Below, one piece after another: positions 9,017 through 17,889 of a stretch of 64,000 nt of DNA. Origin of the DNA: Streptomyces lunaelactis (GTDB lineage Bacteria; Actinomycetota; Actinomycetes; Streptomycetales; Streptomycetaceae); NCBI RefSeq assembly GCF_003054555.1, contig NZ_CP026304.1, positions 2,356,001 to 2,420,000 on the forward strand, read 5' to 3'. Under the pieces are notes generated by a model. That model made no database searches and had not been told where the DNA came from. It saw only the letters and a list, made by a program, of their open reading frames with translations. Each line of letters starts with the position of its first letter. Positions within the stretch are counted from its first letter, which is position 1. Made by a program: the position numbers and the translations under genes.

Positions 9017-10807
9017 GTGACCACAGCAGAGGCCGCCGTAGCAGCCACCGCAGACCCTCCCGTCAGACTGCCCGCCCGCGAGACCTGGCGGGCGCTGTAC
9101 CGGCACTTCCGCCCGCACCGCTGGGTCGTCGCGCTCGGCGCGTTCCTCGCACTGATCGGCGCCGCGACCGGGCTGGCTCAGCCGCTCGCGGCCAAGGCCC
9201 TCGTCGACCGGCTCGGCAGCGACGAGTCGATCACCGGGATTCTGCTGCTGCTCACCGCGCTGGTGGTGTTCGGCACGGCGATCGAGGCGGTCGGCTCGTA
9301 CATCCTGGAACGCACCGCCGAGTCCGTCGTCCTCGCCGCCCGCCACAGCCTGATCGGGCGGCTGCTGCGGCTGCGGCTGCCGGAGGTGGAGCGCACTCAG
9401 CCGGGCGATCTGATGTCCCGGGTCACCTCGGACACCACCCTGCTGCGCGCGGTCACCACCCAGTCGATCGTCTCGGCGGCGACCGGCGGGCTCGCCTTCA
9501 TCGCGACGATCGTGCTGATGGGCCTGATGGACGCGGTACTGCTCGGTGTCACGCTGGGCGTGATCGTGCTGATCGGTGGCGCCGTCGCGCTGGTGATGCC
9601 GAAGATCGCGCAGGCCACGCAGCGTTCGCAGATGGCGGTCGGCGAGATATCCACCGTGCTGGAGCGGGCCTTCGGAGCCTTCCGTACGGTCAAGGCCTCG
9701 GGCGCCGAGGAGCGCGAGACGACGGTCGTCGCGAAGGCGGCGCGGGAGGCGTGGCGGCACGGCGTACGGTCCGCGAAGTGGCAGTCCGTGGCCGGGTCCT
9801 CGATCGGTCTGGCCGTGCAGGTGTCGTTCCTCGCGGTGCTGGGGATCGGCGGGGCGCGGGTCGCCTCGGGGGCGATCTCCATCTCGTCGCTCATCGCCTT
9901 CCTGCTCTTTCTCTTCTATCTGATCGAACCGGTGTCGAAGCTGGTGGAGGCGGCCACCCAGTACCAGGTGGGCTCGGCCGCGATAGCGCGGATCGTGGAG
10001 GCCGAGCGGCTGGAGACGGAGACGCTGACGACGCCGTCGGGAAACGCGGGCACGGGGCCCGCGTCGGTGGTCTTCGAGGACGTCACCTTCCGCTACCGGG
10101 ACGGTCTTCCGTACGTCCATCACGGCGTCTCCTTCGAGGTGCCGGGTGCCGGGATGACGGCGTTCGTCGGGCCTTCGGGCGCGGGCAAGACGACGGTCTT
10201 CGGGCTGATCGAGCGGTTCTACGAGGCGGACGGCGGCCGGATCACGGTCGACGGCAAGGACATCCGCGACTGGCCGCTGGCCGATCTGCGCGCCGCGATC
10301 GGCTATGTCGAGCAGGACGCGCCGGTGCTGGCGGGGACGCTGCGCGAGAACCTGGTCTTCGCAGCGCCGGACGCGAGCGAGGAGCAGATCCGGGACGTGC
10401 TCGTACGGGCCCGGCTCGACGTGCTCGTGGAGCGGCTGCCGGACGGCCTGGAGACGGTGGTCGGGCACCGCGGCTCCAAGCTCTCGGGCGGCGAGCGGCA
10501 ACGGGTGGCGATCGCGCGTGCGCTGCTGCGGCGGCCCCGGCTGCTGCTCCTGGACGAAGCCACCTCGCAGCTGGACGCGGTCAACGAGATGGCGCTGCGC
10601 GATGTGGTCACGGAGGTGTCGCGGGAGGTGACGGTGCTGGTGGTGGCGCACCGGCTGTCGACGGTGACGCTGGCCGACCGGATCGTCGTGATGGACGCGG
10701 GGAAGGTACGGGCGGTGGGCACCCATGGCGAGCTGGTGGCGGGGGATCCGCTGTACGGGGAGCTGGCGGCGACACAGTTCCTGGCGTCGGCGCCGGGGGC
10801 CGCCTGA
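9017..10807 (+). CDS. ABC exporter, fused membrane and ATPase half-transporter
   Basis: 596-residue type IV exporter: six-helix transmembrane domain (about 25-310) and nucleotide-binding domain (about 345-590). Walker [11 protein letters not shown]-loop YVEQDAP, signature LSGGERQR, Walker [10 protein letters not shown] and H-loop VVAHRLSTV are all intact. It probably works as a homodimer for drugs or lipids; no partner half-transporter is adjacent. GTG at 9017 ([11 protein letters not shown]) is preferred over TTG at 8999, which sits against the upstream terminator. Confidence 0.95.
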   Translation: MTTAEAAVAATADPPVRLPARETWRALYRHFRPHRWVVALGAFLALIGAATGLAQPLAAKALVDRLGSDESITGILLLLTALVVFGTAIEAVGSYILERTAESVVLAARHSLIGRLLRLRLPEVERTQPGDLMSRVTSDTTLLRAVTTQSIVSAATGGLAFIATIVLMGLMDAVLLGVTLGVIVLIGGAVALVMPKIAQATQRSQMAVGEISTVLERAFGAFRTVKASGAEERETTVVAKAAREAWRHGVRSAKWQSVAGSSIGLAVQVSFLAVLGIGGARVASGAISISSLIAFLLFLFYLIEPVSKLVEAATQYQVGSAAIARIVEAERLETETLTTPSGNAGTGPASVVFEDVTFRYRDGLPYVHHGVSFEVPGAGMTAFVGPSGAGKTTVFGLIERFYEADGGRITVDGKDIRDWPLADLRAAIGYVEQDAPVLAGTLRENLVFAAPDASEEQIRDVLVRARLDVLVERLPDGLETVVGHRGSKLSGGERQRVAIARALLRRPRLLLLDEATSQLDAVNEMALRDVVTEVSREVTVLVVAHRLSTVTLADRIVVMDAGKVRAVGTHGELVAGDPLYGELAATQFLASAPGAA

Positions 10808-11039
10808 CCGGCGGGGGGCCCCTAATCGGGGTGCGGTGCCTGGGGCGGGTGCCCGGGGTGCGGGTGCTGCTTGTTCCCTACCCGCCCCTTCCCGAAACCG
10901 GGGGGAGCCCCAGACCCCCTGCCGGGGGGAGGGACGTGGGGGCCGGCGCCCCCACACCCCCAGGACGCCGGCTCCGCGGCGCGCGTGGCCCGGCCCGGCC
11001 CCAGGAACGCCTGCGGACCCCGCCCCCCAGGCCCCCCGG
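10808..11039. other. GC-rich non-coding spacer
   Basis: 232 bp of G- and C-runs with overlapping potential hairpins (for example GGGGGCCGGCGCCCCC near 10940-10955). Every frame here lacks protein-like composition. It probably holds terminators for the convergent ABC and small-protein genes. Confidence 0.5.
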
Positions 11040-11249
11040 CTACGCCTCGTTCGCGTGCAGGCTCATCGGGCCGTAGATCTTCGTCGCGTCCTCCGACAGG
11101 ATCGCCTGGTCCGCGCCGCCCTCCAGCAAGTCCTTCCAGTACTCGCCGATCCACGACTCGGCGTCACCCTGCGTCGTGAACTCCTCCGGCTGCACCGCCG
11201 GCTGGACCTCCGTACCGTCCGACTTCTCGAACCGCCACACCCATGCCAT
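11040..11249 (-). CDS. Small conserved hypothetical protein (69 aa)
   Basis: Short acidic protein MAWVWRFEKSDGTEV... rich in Trp and Asp/Glu, without signal peptide or membrane helix. Start supported by GGGAGG 6-7 bp before the ATG. Similar short proteins are common in Streptomyces and other actinobacteria, but I know no function. It is divergent from cobU. Confidence 0.82.
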   Translation of the reverse strand: MAWVWRFEKSDGTEVQPAVQPEEFTTQGDAESWIGEYWKDLLEGGADQAILSEDATKIYGPMSLHANEA

Positions 11250-11339
11250 GTGCGCCTCCCAGGTCCGCCAGTGATCTCTTTCCTGCCCGCAGCGTAGCCG
11301 GGCGCGCACACCCCGCGGTGACGCGAGAGGATCAGATGC

Positions 11340-12539
11340 GTGGAACTCACTCTGCTCGGCACCGGCGCCCCCTCCGGACTCCCCCGGCCCGACTGCCCCT
11401 GTGCCGTCTGCGCCGCCTCCCGCGGCGCCCTCGCCCGCGCCGCCACCGCGCTGCTCGTCGACGGTGCGCTGCTGCTCGACCTCACCCCCGGCGCCGCCAT
11501 GGCCGCCGCCCGGTCCGGGCACTCCCTCGCCGGCGTCCGGCAGGTGCTGCTGACGCATCCGCACAACGGGCCCGCCGTGGACCTGCCCGCCGGGCTGCCC
11601 GCGGCCGGGCGGGTGCCGGACGGCCGGGAGTTGACGCTGATCAGCGGGCACCGGGTGCGGGCCGTGCCGATGGACCACCCGGGTACGGGGTACGAGGTCA
11701 CATCGCTGGAGGGCGAGCGGCTCCTCTACCTGCCGCCCGGAGGGGCGCCCGCCGGTCTCGCCGAGGGCCTGGCCGCGTACGACACGGTCGTCGCCGATGT
11801 GGTGGGGCGCCCCGACGCCATCGTCCGGCTGCGCGCCGCCGGGGCGATCGGGTCGACCACCGACGTCATCGCCGTGCACATCGACCACGACGTGCCCGCC
11901 GGCCCGGAGCTGGCCCGGCGCCTCGCGGCCGCCGGCGCACGCGCGGTGCCCGACGGGACGACGCTGTACGTCGGTGAGCACCACGCCGTACCGGACGTGC
12001 CCCGCCGCACACTCGTCACCGGCGGGGCACGCTCCGGCAAGTCGCTGGAGGCCGAGCGCCGGCTGGAGACGTTCCCCGACGTGCTGTACGTCGCGACGGG
12101 CGGCCGCAGGGACGGCGACCCCGAGTGGGCCTCCCGCGTCGCGCTGCACCGCGATCGCCGCCCCGGCGCCTGGCGCACGGTCGAGACCTGCGATCTCGTA
12201 CCGCTGCTCGCCCACGACGGACCGCCGCTGCTGATCGACTGCCTCTCGCTCTGGCTGACCGACGCGATGGACCGGGTGGACGCGTGGGACGACGCGAAGT
12301 GGGCGGCGGACGGCGAGCGCGAGCTGCACGCGCGCGTGGCCGAGCTGGTCGCGGCCGTACGGGAGACGTCGCGCACTGTTGTGGCGGTGACCAACGAGGT
12401 CGGCTCCGGCGTCGTCCCCGCCACCCCCTCCGGGCGGCGATTCCGAGATGAACTGGGCCGCCTCAACGCCGCCTTCGCCGCCGAGTGCGAGCACGTCCTG
12501 CTCGTCGTCGCCGGCCAGGTCCTCGTGCTGCGCGGCTGA
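11340..12539 (+). CDS. cobU: CobU/CobP bifunctional cobinamide kinase and guanylyltransferase with N-terminal MBL-like domain
   Basis: Phosphorylates adenosylcobinamide and transfers GMP to it, giving AdoCbi-GDP for CobS. The CobU domain is the C-terminal 175 residues: P-loop TGGARSGKSLEAER, guanylylation region ALHRDRRPGAWRTVE and the end NEVGSGVVP. The first 215 residues are an extra domain that resembles metallo-beta-lactamase/PhnP folds (LLGTGAPSGLPRPDCPC at the start, MDHPGTGYEV, HIDHD later), but the metal motif HxHxDH is reduced to LLTHPHNGP. GTG start with GAGAGG nine bases upstream. It is followed 46 bp later by cobT. Confidence 0.92.
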   Translation: MELTLLGTGAPSGLPRPDCPCAVCAASRGALARAATALLVDGALLLDLTPGAAMAAARSGHSLAGVRQVLLTHPHNGPAVDLPAGLPAAGRVPDGRELTLISGHRVRAVPMDHPGTGYEVTSLEGERLLYLPPGGAPAGLAEGLAAYDTVVADVVGRPDAIVRLRAAGAIGSTTDVIAVHIDHDVPAGPELARRLAAAGARAVPDGTTLYVGEHHAVPDVPRRTLVTGGARSGKSLEAERRLETFPDVLYVATGGRRDGDPEWASRVALHRDRRPGAWRTVETCDLVPLLAHDGPPLLIDCLSLWLTDAMDRVDAWDDAKWAADGERELHARVAELVAAVRETSRTVVAVTNEVGSGVVPATPSGRRFRDELGRLNAAFAAECEHVLLVVAGQVLVLRG

Positions 12540-12585
12540 CGGGCCACTGCCCGGCCCGGACACCGCTGCCGGTACTGTTCCGCGA

Positions 12586-13683
12586 ATGAGCAGGCTGAAT
12601 CTCGATGACTTCTCCGATCTGATCGAGCGCCCCGACAGCGGTACCCGGCGTGACGCCGAAGAGCGCCGGGAGCGGCTGATCGTCCCGCCCGGTTCTCTCG
12701 GCCGTCTGGACGAGCTGGCCGAGTGGCTCTCCGCCGCGCAGGCCTCCGTACCGGTCAAGGCCATCGAGCAGCCGCGTGTGGTGCTGTTCGCCGGTGATCA
12801 CGGGGTCGCCGAACTGGGCGTCTCCGGCCGGGAGTCGGGCTCCACGCACGAGCTCGTGCGTGCCGTGCTGGAGGGCGCGAGTCCCGTCGCCGTACTGGCC
12901 CGCCGGATGGGCGTGCCGGTGCGGGTCGTCGACGCGGGTCTGGACTGCGATCCGGAGCTGCTGCCCGAGACGGTCGTACGTCGCCGGGTGCGGCGCGGCA
13001 GCGGCCGTATCGACGTCGGGGACGCGCTGACGGTCGAGGAGGCCGAGCAGGCCGTACGCCTCGGCATGGCGATCGCCGACGAGGAGGCCGACTCCGGCAC
13101 CGACCTGATCGTGCTCGGCGATCTGAGCGTCGGCGGCACCACGCCCGCCTCGACGCTCATCGCCGCGCTGTGCGGCACGGATGCCTCGGTGGTCACCGGC
13201 CGCGGCGGCGCGGGCATCGACGATCTGGCGTGGATGCGCAAGTGCGCGGCGATCCGCGACGCGCTGCGGCGCGCCCGGCCGGTGCTCGGCGATCAGCTGG
13301 AGCTGCTGGCCGCGGTGGGCGGCGCGGATCTGGCGGCGACGACCGGATTCCTGCTGCAGAGCGCCGTACGGCGGATGCCGGTGATCCTCGACGGGGTCGT
13401 GTCCGCGGCGTGTGCGCTGGTCGGTCAGCGGGCCGCGTTCCGCGCGCCGGACTGGTGGCTCGCGGGCCAGGTGAGCGGCGAACCGGCGCAGACGAAGGCA
13501 CTGGACCGCATGGCGCTCAACCCGCTGCTCGATCATGGCGTCACTGTGGGGGAAGGAACCGGGGCATTGCTCGCACTCCCCCTCGTGCAGGCGGCTGCCG
13601 CGCTCGCGGCCGAACTGCCGGAACGTACGGAGCCGGTGAAGCCGGAAGAGGCGGCGGTTCCGGTGGAGAGCGATACGGACTGA
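12586..13683 (+). CDS. cobT: Nicotinate-nucleotide-dimethylbenzimidazole phosphoribosyltransferase CobT
   Basis: Makes alpha-ribazole phosphate, the lower-ligand precursor of cobalamin. 365 residues, near the usual 350-360. Visible family marks: IVPPGSLGRLDELA, VVLFAGDHGVAELGVS, SVGGTTPAST and the catalytic-glutamate segment HGVTVGEGTGALLAL. A Glu/Pro-rich tail of about 20 residues is lineage-specific. ATG at 12586; no strong ribosome binding site is seen. It forms a unit with cobU; cobS lies 3.4 kb further on. Confidence 0.96.
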   Translation: MSRLNLDDFSDLIERPDSGTRRDAEERRERLIVPPGSLGRLDELAEWLSAAQASVPVKAIEQPRVVLFAGDHGVAELGVSGRESGSTHELVRAVLEGASPVAVLARRMGVPVRVVDAGLDCDPELLPETVVRRRVRRGSGRIDVGDALTVEEAEQAVRLGMAIADEEADSGTDLIVLGDLSVGGTTPASTLIAALCGTDASVVTGRGGAGIDDLAWMRKCAAIRDALRRARPVLGDQLELLAAVGGADLAATTGFLLQSAVRRMPVILDGVVSAACALVGQRAAFRAPDWWLAGQVSGEPAQTKALDRMALNPLLDHGVTVGEGTGALLALPLVQAAAALAAELPERTEPVKPEEAAVPVESDTD

Positions 13684-13710
13684 CGCGCGGACGCGGCCGC
13701 CACCGACCAA

Positions 13711-13760
13711 GCGGTGCCGGGGAAGTGCGGGTGACGCCGCCCGCATTTCCCCGGGACCGC
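13711..13760 (+). terminator. Long hairpin after cobT
   Basis: A 21-base arm at 13711-13731 pairs with 13740-13760 with two mismatches around an 8-nt loop, 28 bp past the cobT stop. Confidence 0.75.
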
Positions 13761-13830
13761 TTCAGGCCGCAGCCTCGCCCATTTCGAGACGTGATGCCCC
13801 ATATCATCGCGTTTCATGGGAGAGGTCCTT

Positions 13831-15615
13831 TTGTCCATCGACGAGGCGAGCCCGCAAACAGTCCGCGGCGCCGATCGGAGTACGAGCCGAGGCACCGTCC
13901 GCTCGCGGCGCAGTGCGGCGTTCGCCGTCTGGTATCTGCGCGCCGTGACGTTCATCAACTTCCTGAGTGCCGTCTGGGTCTCCCTGGGCCAGGATCTTCG
14001 GCGGCACAACATCGATGACTACTTCACGCCGTACCTGCTCACCGCGGGCTTCGCCTCCGGGGCCTTCACGCTCTTCCTGGCGATCACCATGCGCCGCCGC
14101 AAGCGGGCCGCCTGGATCCTCAATCTCGTCCTCGGCGGACTCTTCCTGCTGCTCTTCGCCCTCGCGATCGGCGTCGACCCGGAGATCCGTGAGCACGCGC
14201 AGAACTGGATCTCACTCGCCCTGACCGCCGCCTTCGTCCTCGCTCTGGTCCTCGGCCGACGGGAGTTCTACGCGAAGGGCGACCGCGCCAACCCGCGGCT
14301 TGCCGCCGTCGTCGCGGTCGGCGGACTGCTGGTCACCTCGCTGCTCGCCGCGATACTCGTCACGGTCACCAACACCTCGGCCGGCGAGTCCACCTTCCTG
14401 GAGCGCTGGCGCTACGGCCTGATGCGGCTGGTCTCGCTCGCCGCCGACGACTCCCCCTTCGCCGGGATCAGTACGCCCGGCTGGGTGAACGTCACCATCA
14501 ACGCCCTCTCCACGCTGCTGCTGCTCGGCGTGCTGTACGCGGCCTTCCGCTCCCGTCGCGCCGTCGACGCGCTCACCGAGGACGACGAGCGGAGGCTGCG
14601 CGTACTGCTGGAGCGGTACGGCGAGCGGGACTCGCTCGGCTACTTCTCGCTGCGCCGCGAGAAGAGCGTCGTCTGGTCCCCCACCGGCAAGGCCGCCGTC
14701 GTCTACCGGGTGGTGGGCGGTGTATCGCTCGCCTCGGGCGACCCGATCGGCGACCCGGAGGCCTGGCCCGGCGCGATCGGCCCCTGGCTGGACGAGGCTC
14801 GCGAACACGGCTGGATCCCGGCGGTGATGGGGGCGAGCGAGGATGCCGGGACGATCTACGCGCGGCACGGCCTGGACGCCCTGGAGCTGGGCGACGAGGC
14901 GATCGTCGAGACCGACGAGTTCACCCTGGAGGGCCGCGCGATGCGGACCGTGCGCCAGGCCTACAACCGGGTCAGGCGCGCCGGGTACGAGGTGCGGATC
15001 CGCCGTCACGAGGACATCCCGGCCGACGAGATGGCCGTACTGCTGGGGCGCGCCGACGACTGGCGCGACGGCGCCACCGAGCGCGGCTTCTCGATGGCGC
15101 TGGGGCGGCTCGGCGATCCGGGCGACGGCCGCTGCGTGATGCTCGAGTGCACCGACGGCCAGGGCGAGTTGCGGGCGGTGCTGAGCTTTGTGCCGTGGGG
15201 GCCCGAGGGGCTCTCGCTCGATCTGATGCGGCGTGACCGGGACTCCGAGAACGGCCTGATGGAGTTCATGGTCATCGAACTCCTGCAGGGCGCGAAAGAG
15301 ACCGGGATCACGCAGGTGTCGTTGAACTTCGCGATGTTCAGGTCGGTCTTCGAACGTGGCTCGAAGCTCGGCGCCGGTCCGGTGCTGAGGCTGTGGCGCT
15401 CGCTCCTCAGCTTCTTCTCCCGCTGGTGGCAGATCGAGTCGCTGTACCGCGCCAACGCCAAGTACCGACCTATCTGGGAGCCCCGTTTCATGCTCTTCGA
15501 AAAGAGCGCCGACCTGCTGCGCATCGGCCTGGCGGCAGGCCGCGCCGAGGGCTTTCTGGAGGCGCCCGGACTGCCCAAGTGGCTGCACCGCAGACATCTG
15601 GAGACCAGGCGTTGA
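13831..15615 (+). CDS. MprF-like phosphatidylglycerol lysyltransferase domain protein
   Basis: Integral membrane protein with a C-terminal DUF2156/MprF catalytic domain, which in the family transfers lysine from Lys-tRNA to phosphatidylglycerol and lowers surface charge. About six membrane helices span the first 240 residues, then the GNAT-like domain (YFSLRREKSVVWSP, SLASGDPIGDPEAW, LSLDLMRRD, SLNFAMFRS). No lysyl-tRNA synthetase is fused, unlike mycobacterial LysX. TTG at 13831 is preferred: GGGAGAGG lies five bases before it, while ATG at 13816 (five codons upstream) has no binding site. Stop overlaps the next start (TTGA). Confidence 0.88.
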   Translation: MSIDEASPQTVRGADRSTSRGTVRSRRSAAFAVWYLRAVTFINFLSAVWVSLGQDLRRHNIDDYFTPYLLTAGFASGAFTLFLAITMRRRKRAAWILNLVLGGLFLLLFALAIGVDPEIREHAQNWISLALTAAFVLALVLGRREFYAKGDRANPRLAAVVAVGGLLVTSLLAAILVTVTNTSAGESTFLERWRYGLMRLVSLAADDSPFAGISTPGWVNVTINALSTLLLLGVLYAAFRSRRAVDALTEDDERRLRVLLERYGERDSLGYFSLRREKSVVWSPTGKAAVVYRVVGGVSLASGDPIGDPEAWPGAIGPWLDEAREHGWIPAVMGASEDAGTIYARHGLDALELGDEAIVETDEFTLEGRAMRTVRQAYNRVRRAGYEVRIRRHEDIPADEMAVLLGRADDWRDGATERGFSMALGRLGDPGDGRCVMLECTDGQGELRAVLSFVPWGPEGLSLDLMRRDRDSENGLMEFMVIELLQGAKETGITQVSLNFAMFRSVFERGSKLGAGPVLRLWRSLLSFFSRWWQIESLYRANAKYRPIWEPRFMLFEKSADLLRIGLAAGRAEGFLEAPGLPKWLHRRHLETRR

Positions 15616-16328
15616 ACACGGTGAGCGCCTTCGCGCGCCGCGAGTGGGGACCGCTGTACGTGACCCTGCGGGGGGCGCTCGTCACCAAGCGGTGGCGGGC
15701 CGTCCCCATGACGCTCGGAGCGGTCTGTCTGACGGCGTTCTTCCAACTGCTGCAGAACCAGTCCTGGGGCCACGGTTTCGTCCGCGCCATCGGCTTCGTG
15801 AAGGCCGACGATCCGCTCTGGCTCGCGCTGCTGCGTACCCCGCTCTCGCTGTTCGTACCGGCGCTGGATCTGCCGGTGTGGGGTGCGCTGGTGCAGGTCC
15901 TGCTGGTGTTCGGGATCGCGGAGATCTGTCTGGGCGCGTGGCGGACGCTGGTGATCGCGTACGTCTCGACGCTCGCCGGTACGACGTACGCCCGCATCGG
16001 TATCGCGCTCGGCCCGGACGGCTTCTTCGGGCTGCCGGCCTCGGACGCGCAGGTCGTCGACACAGGGCCGTCGGCGGCGGTCGTCGGCCTCGCGGTCTTC
16101 GTCTGCCGGCGCTACCGGTCCTGGTTCACGGCGACGCTGGTGATCCTCGCGATGATCGGCGAGGTGCTCGTCAAGAACAACCTCGCGGGCAAGGAACATC
16201 TGGCGGCGATCGCGGCGGTGCTTGTCGTGTGCGCTCTCTCGTCGCTGCGGCGACGGCAACGGCGGCGGGTCAGACGTCAGGGCTTGGCCGTCGGCAGCCG
16301 GTCGGGCGCCCCGCCGATCAAGTCCTGA
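15612..16328 (+). CDS. Rhomboid-like integral membrane protein
   Basis: About 238 residues, six hydrophobic segments, very basic C-terminus (RRRQRRRVRRQ). The segment VVDTGPSAAVVGLAVFVCRR resembles the rhomboid Gly-x-Ser strand, and a His in NNLAGKEHLAAIAAVL could be the partner residue, so it may be an intramembrane serine protease or an inactive relative. The TTG start overlaps the stop of the MprF-like gene (TTGA); a GTG three codons later is possible. Coupling suggests a shared membrane-lipid role. The 3' end overlaps the convergent gene by 52 bp. Confidence 0.75.
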   Translation: MNTVSAFARREWGPLYVTLRGALVTKRWRAVPMTLGAVCLTAFFQLLQNQSWGHGFVRAIGFVKADDPLWLALLRTPLSLFVPALDLPVWGALVQVLLVFGIAEICLGAWRTLVIAYVSTLAGTTYARIGIALGPDGFFGLPASDAQVVDTGPSAAVVGLAVFVCRRYRSWFTATLVILAMIGEVLVKNNLAGKEHLAAIAAVLVVCALSSLRRRQRRRVRRQGLAVGSRSGAPPIKS

Positions 16329-17032
16329 AACTTGCGGCGCGGCCGGTCCCAGCGGCGGTCGTGGCGGTAGGAGCGCAGCCGGGACTTGGCGCGGGCCTTG
16401 GGCCGGTTGCGGTAGAAGCGGCGGGACCACGAGGAGCCCGGCCGGGCCAGCCGCAGCGCCCCGAAGATCGCCACGAACGGCACCAGAACACTGATGAGAG
16501 CCATCCGCGGCTTGCCCTTGAAGAGCGTGATGAGGACGAGCAGGAAGTTGATCAACAGGGTCAGGATCAGCGAGGCGCGGTCCTGGCGTTCGTCGGGGGT
16601 CATTTCGTTGACGCCGAGCGGCGCGAAGCCGCTGAGGACCAGCAGCGCGAGGGCCGCGGCCAGCACGACGACCTCCACGCTCTGCCGGCCCTGCTCGGTC
16701 CAGTAGACGTCGTCGAGATGCAGGACGAGCGCGAACTCGTCGAGCAGGAGGCCCGCTCCCATCCCGAAGATGATCGCGCAGACCGCCGCGGCCGCCCCGT
16801 GCCGGGCACTGCCCACCGCCCCGAAGCCGCCGATGACGGTCAGGATGACGCCGGGGACCACATGGTGAATGTGCATGCCGCCCGGCGTGATGTTCTTGAA
16901 CGGCCCTCTTCCCGCCCTGATCAGCCGGGTGACCGTACGGGTGATCAGAAAGGTGAGGATGAAGGAGGTCAGCGCGAGGAGCATCGGGAGCTTCCCCGGC
17001 TCGATGATGTTGCGATAAAACCAGTGACCCAT
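16277..17032 (-). CDS. Conserved actinobacterial membrane protein
   Basis: 251 residues with about six membrane helices and a highly basic C-terminal tail (RRFYRNRPKARAKSRLRSYR). A conserved-looking ITPGGMHIHHVVPG and an acidic LLLDEFALVLHLDD suggest a metal or substrate site in the membrane, but I do not recognise the family. ATG at 17032 chosen because GGGAG lies upstream; an ATG 11 codons earlier also exists. Confidence 0.78.
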   Translation of the reverse strand: MGHWFYRNIIEPGKLPMLLALTSFILTFLITRTVTRLIRAGRGPFKNITPGGMHIHHVVPGVILTVIGGFGAVGSARHGAAAAVCAIIFGMGAGLLLDEFALVLHLDDVYWTEQGRQSVEVVVLAAALALLVLSGFAPLGVNEMTPDERQDRASLILTLLINFLLVLITLFKGKPRMALISVLVPFVAIFGALRLARPGSSWSRRFYRNRPKARAKSRLRSYRHDRRWDRPRRKFQDLIGGAPDRLPTAKP

Positions 17033-17100
17033 GCCACCCGCTCCCGATTCGCACGTTATGCGCAATTTACCGTCAGTCGGGCCGGGCTACCCTTCGCGCG

Positions 17101-17877
17101 ATGATTCCTCAGGACGGCATACGTTTCGTCTTCGGCACCCTGACCGCACTCCCGGTCCGCGTCACGCGCTGGGACCGTGAGGCGGCACGCGCCGGAATGC
17201 TGTGCGCGCCGCTGGCCGGGCTGGTCGTGGGCCTGTTCGCGGCGGCCCTGGGCGGAGTGCTCCTGCTGCTGGGTTCCGGCCCACTGCTCGCCGCGGTGGC
17301 CACGGCCGCCGTCCCCGCCGCCCTCACCCGCGGCCTTCATCTGGACGGCCTCGCCGACACGGCCGACGGTCTGGGAAGCGGCAAGCCCGCCGAGGACGCC
17401 CTGCGCATCATGAAGCAGTCGGACATCGGGCCGTTCGGGGTCATCACGCTGCTGTTCGTGCTGCTCGCGCAGGTCGCCGCGCTGACCGAGCTGTACGGGC
17501 AGGGCTGGGCGCAGGGCGCGGTCGGCGCCGCGGTCTCCGGTGTCACCGCCCGACTCGCCCTCACCCTCGCCTCCCGCACCGGAGTCCCGGCGGCCCGCCC
17601 CGAAGGCCTCGGCGCGGCGGTCGCGGGGGTCGTTCCGGTCCGCGCCGGGCTGGCCGTCGCGGCTCTGGTCACCGGGGTCTGCTCGGCGGCGGGCGCGCTC
17701 CTCGGCGGATACGGCGGCGTACTGCACCAGGCACTGGCGGTCCTGGCCGGTCTGGGCGCGGCCCAACTCCTGCTGCGTCACTGCGTACGCCGCTTCGGCG
17801 GGGTGACGGGGGATGTGTTCGGCGCGCTGGCCGAGGCCGCGGCGACGGCTTCGCTCATCGCGCTCGTGCTCGGCTAG
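17101..17877 (+). CDS. cobS: Adenosylcobinamide-GDP ribazoletransferase CobS
   Basis: Membrane enzyme that joins AdoCbi-GDP and alpha-ribazole to give adenosylcobalamin, using the products of CobU and CobT encoded upstream. 258 residues, normal length. Signature RGLHLDGLADTADGLGSG with its acidic metal-binding residues, then MKQSDIGPFGV, and repeated hydrophobic helices. It is separated from cobUT by three membrane-protein genes, and the start is divergent from the preceding one. Confidence 0.96.
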   Translation: MIPQDGIRFVFGTLTALPVRVTRWDREAARAGMLCAPLAGLVVGLFAAALGGVLLLLGSGPLLAAVATAAVPAALTRGLHLDGLADTADGLGSGKPAEDALRIMKQSDIGPFGVITLLFVLLAQVAALTELYGQGWAQGAVGAAVSGVTARLALTLASRTGVPAARPEGLGAAVAGVVPVRAGLAVAALVTGVCSAAGALLGGYGGVLHQALAVLAGLGAAQLLLRHCVRRFGGVTGDVFGALAEAAATASLIALVLG

Positions 17878-17889
17878 GCCTGGCGGGAC

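Noticed and set aside
8093..10957. 954-codon minus-strand frame
   Set aside because: Antisense to the methyltransferase and ABC exporter, both of which have clear motifs; no motifs of its own.
10808..11297. Several Pro/Arg-rich ORFs in the GC-rich spacer
   Set aside because: They overlap hairpins, lack ribosome binding sites and have low-complexity composition; only the minus-strand gene 11040-11249 is credible.
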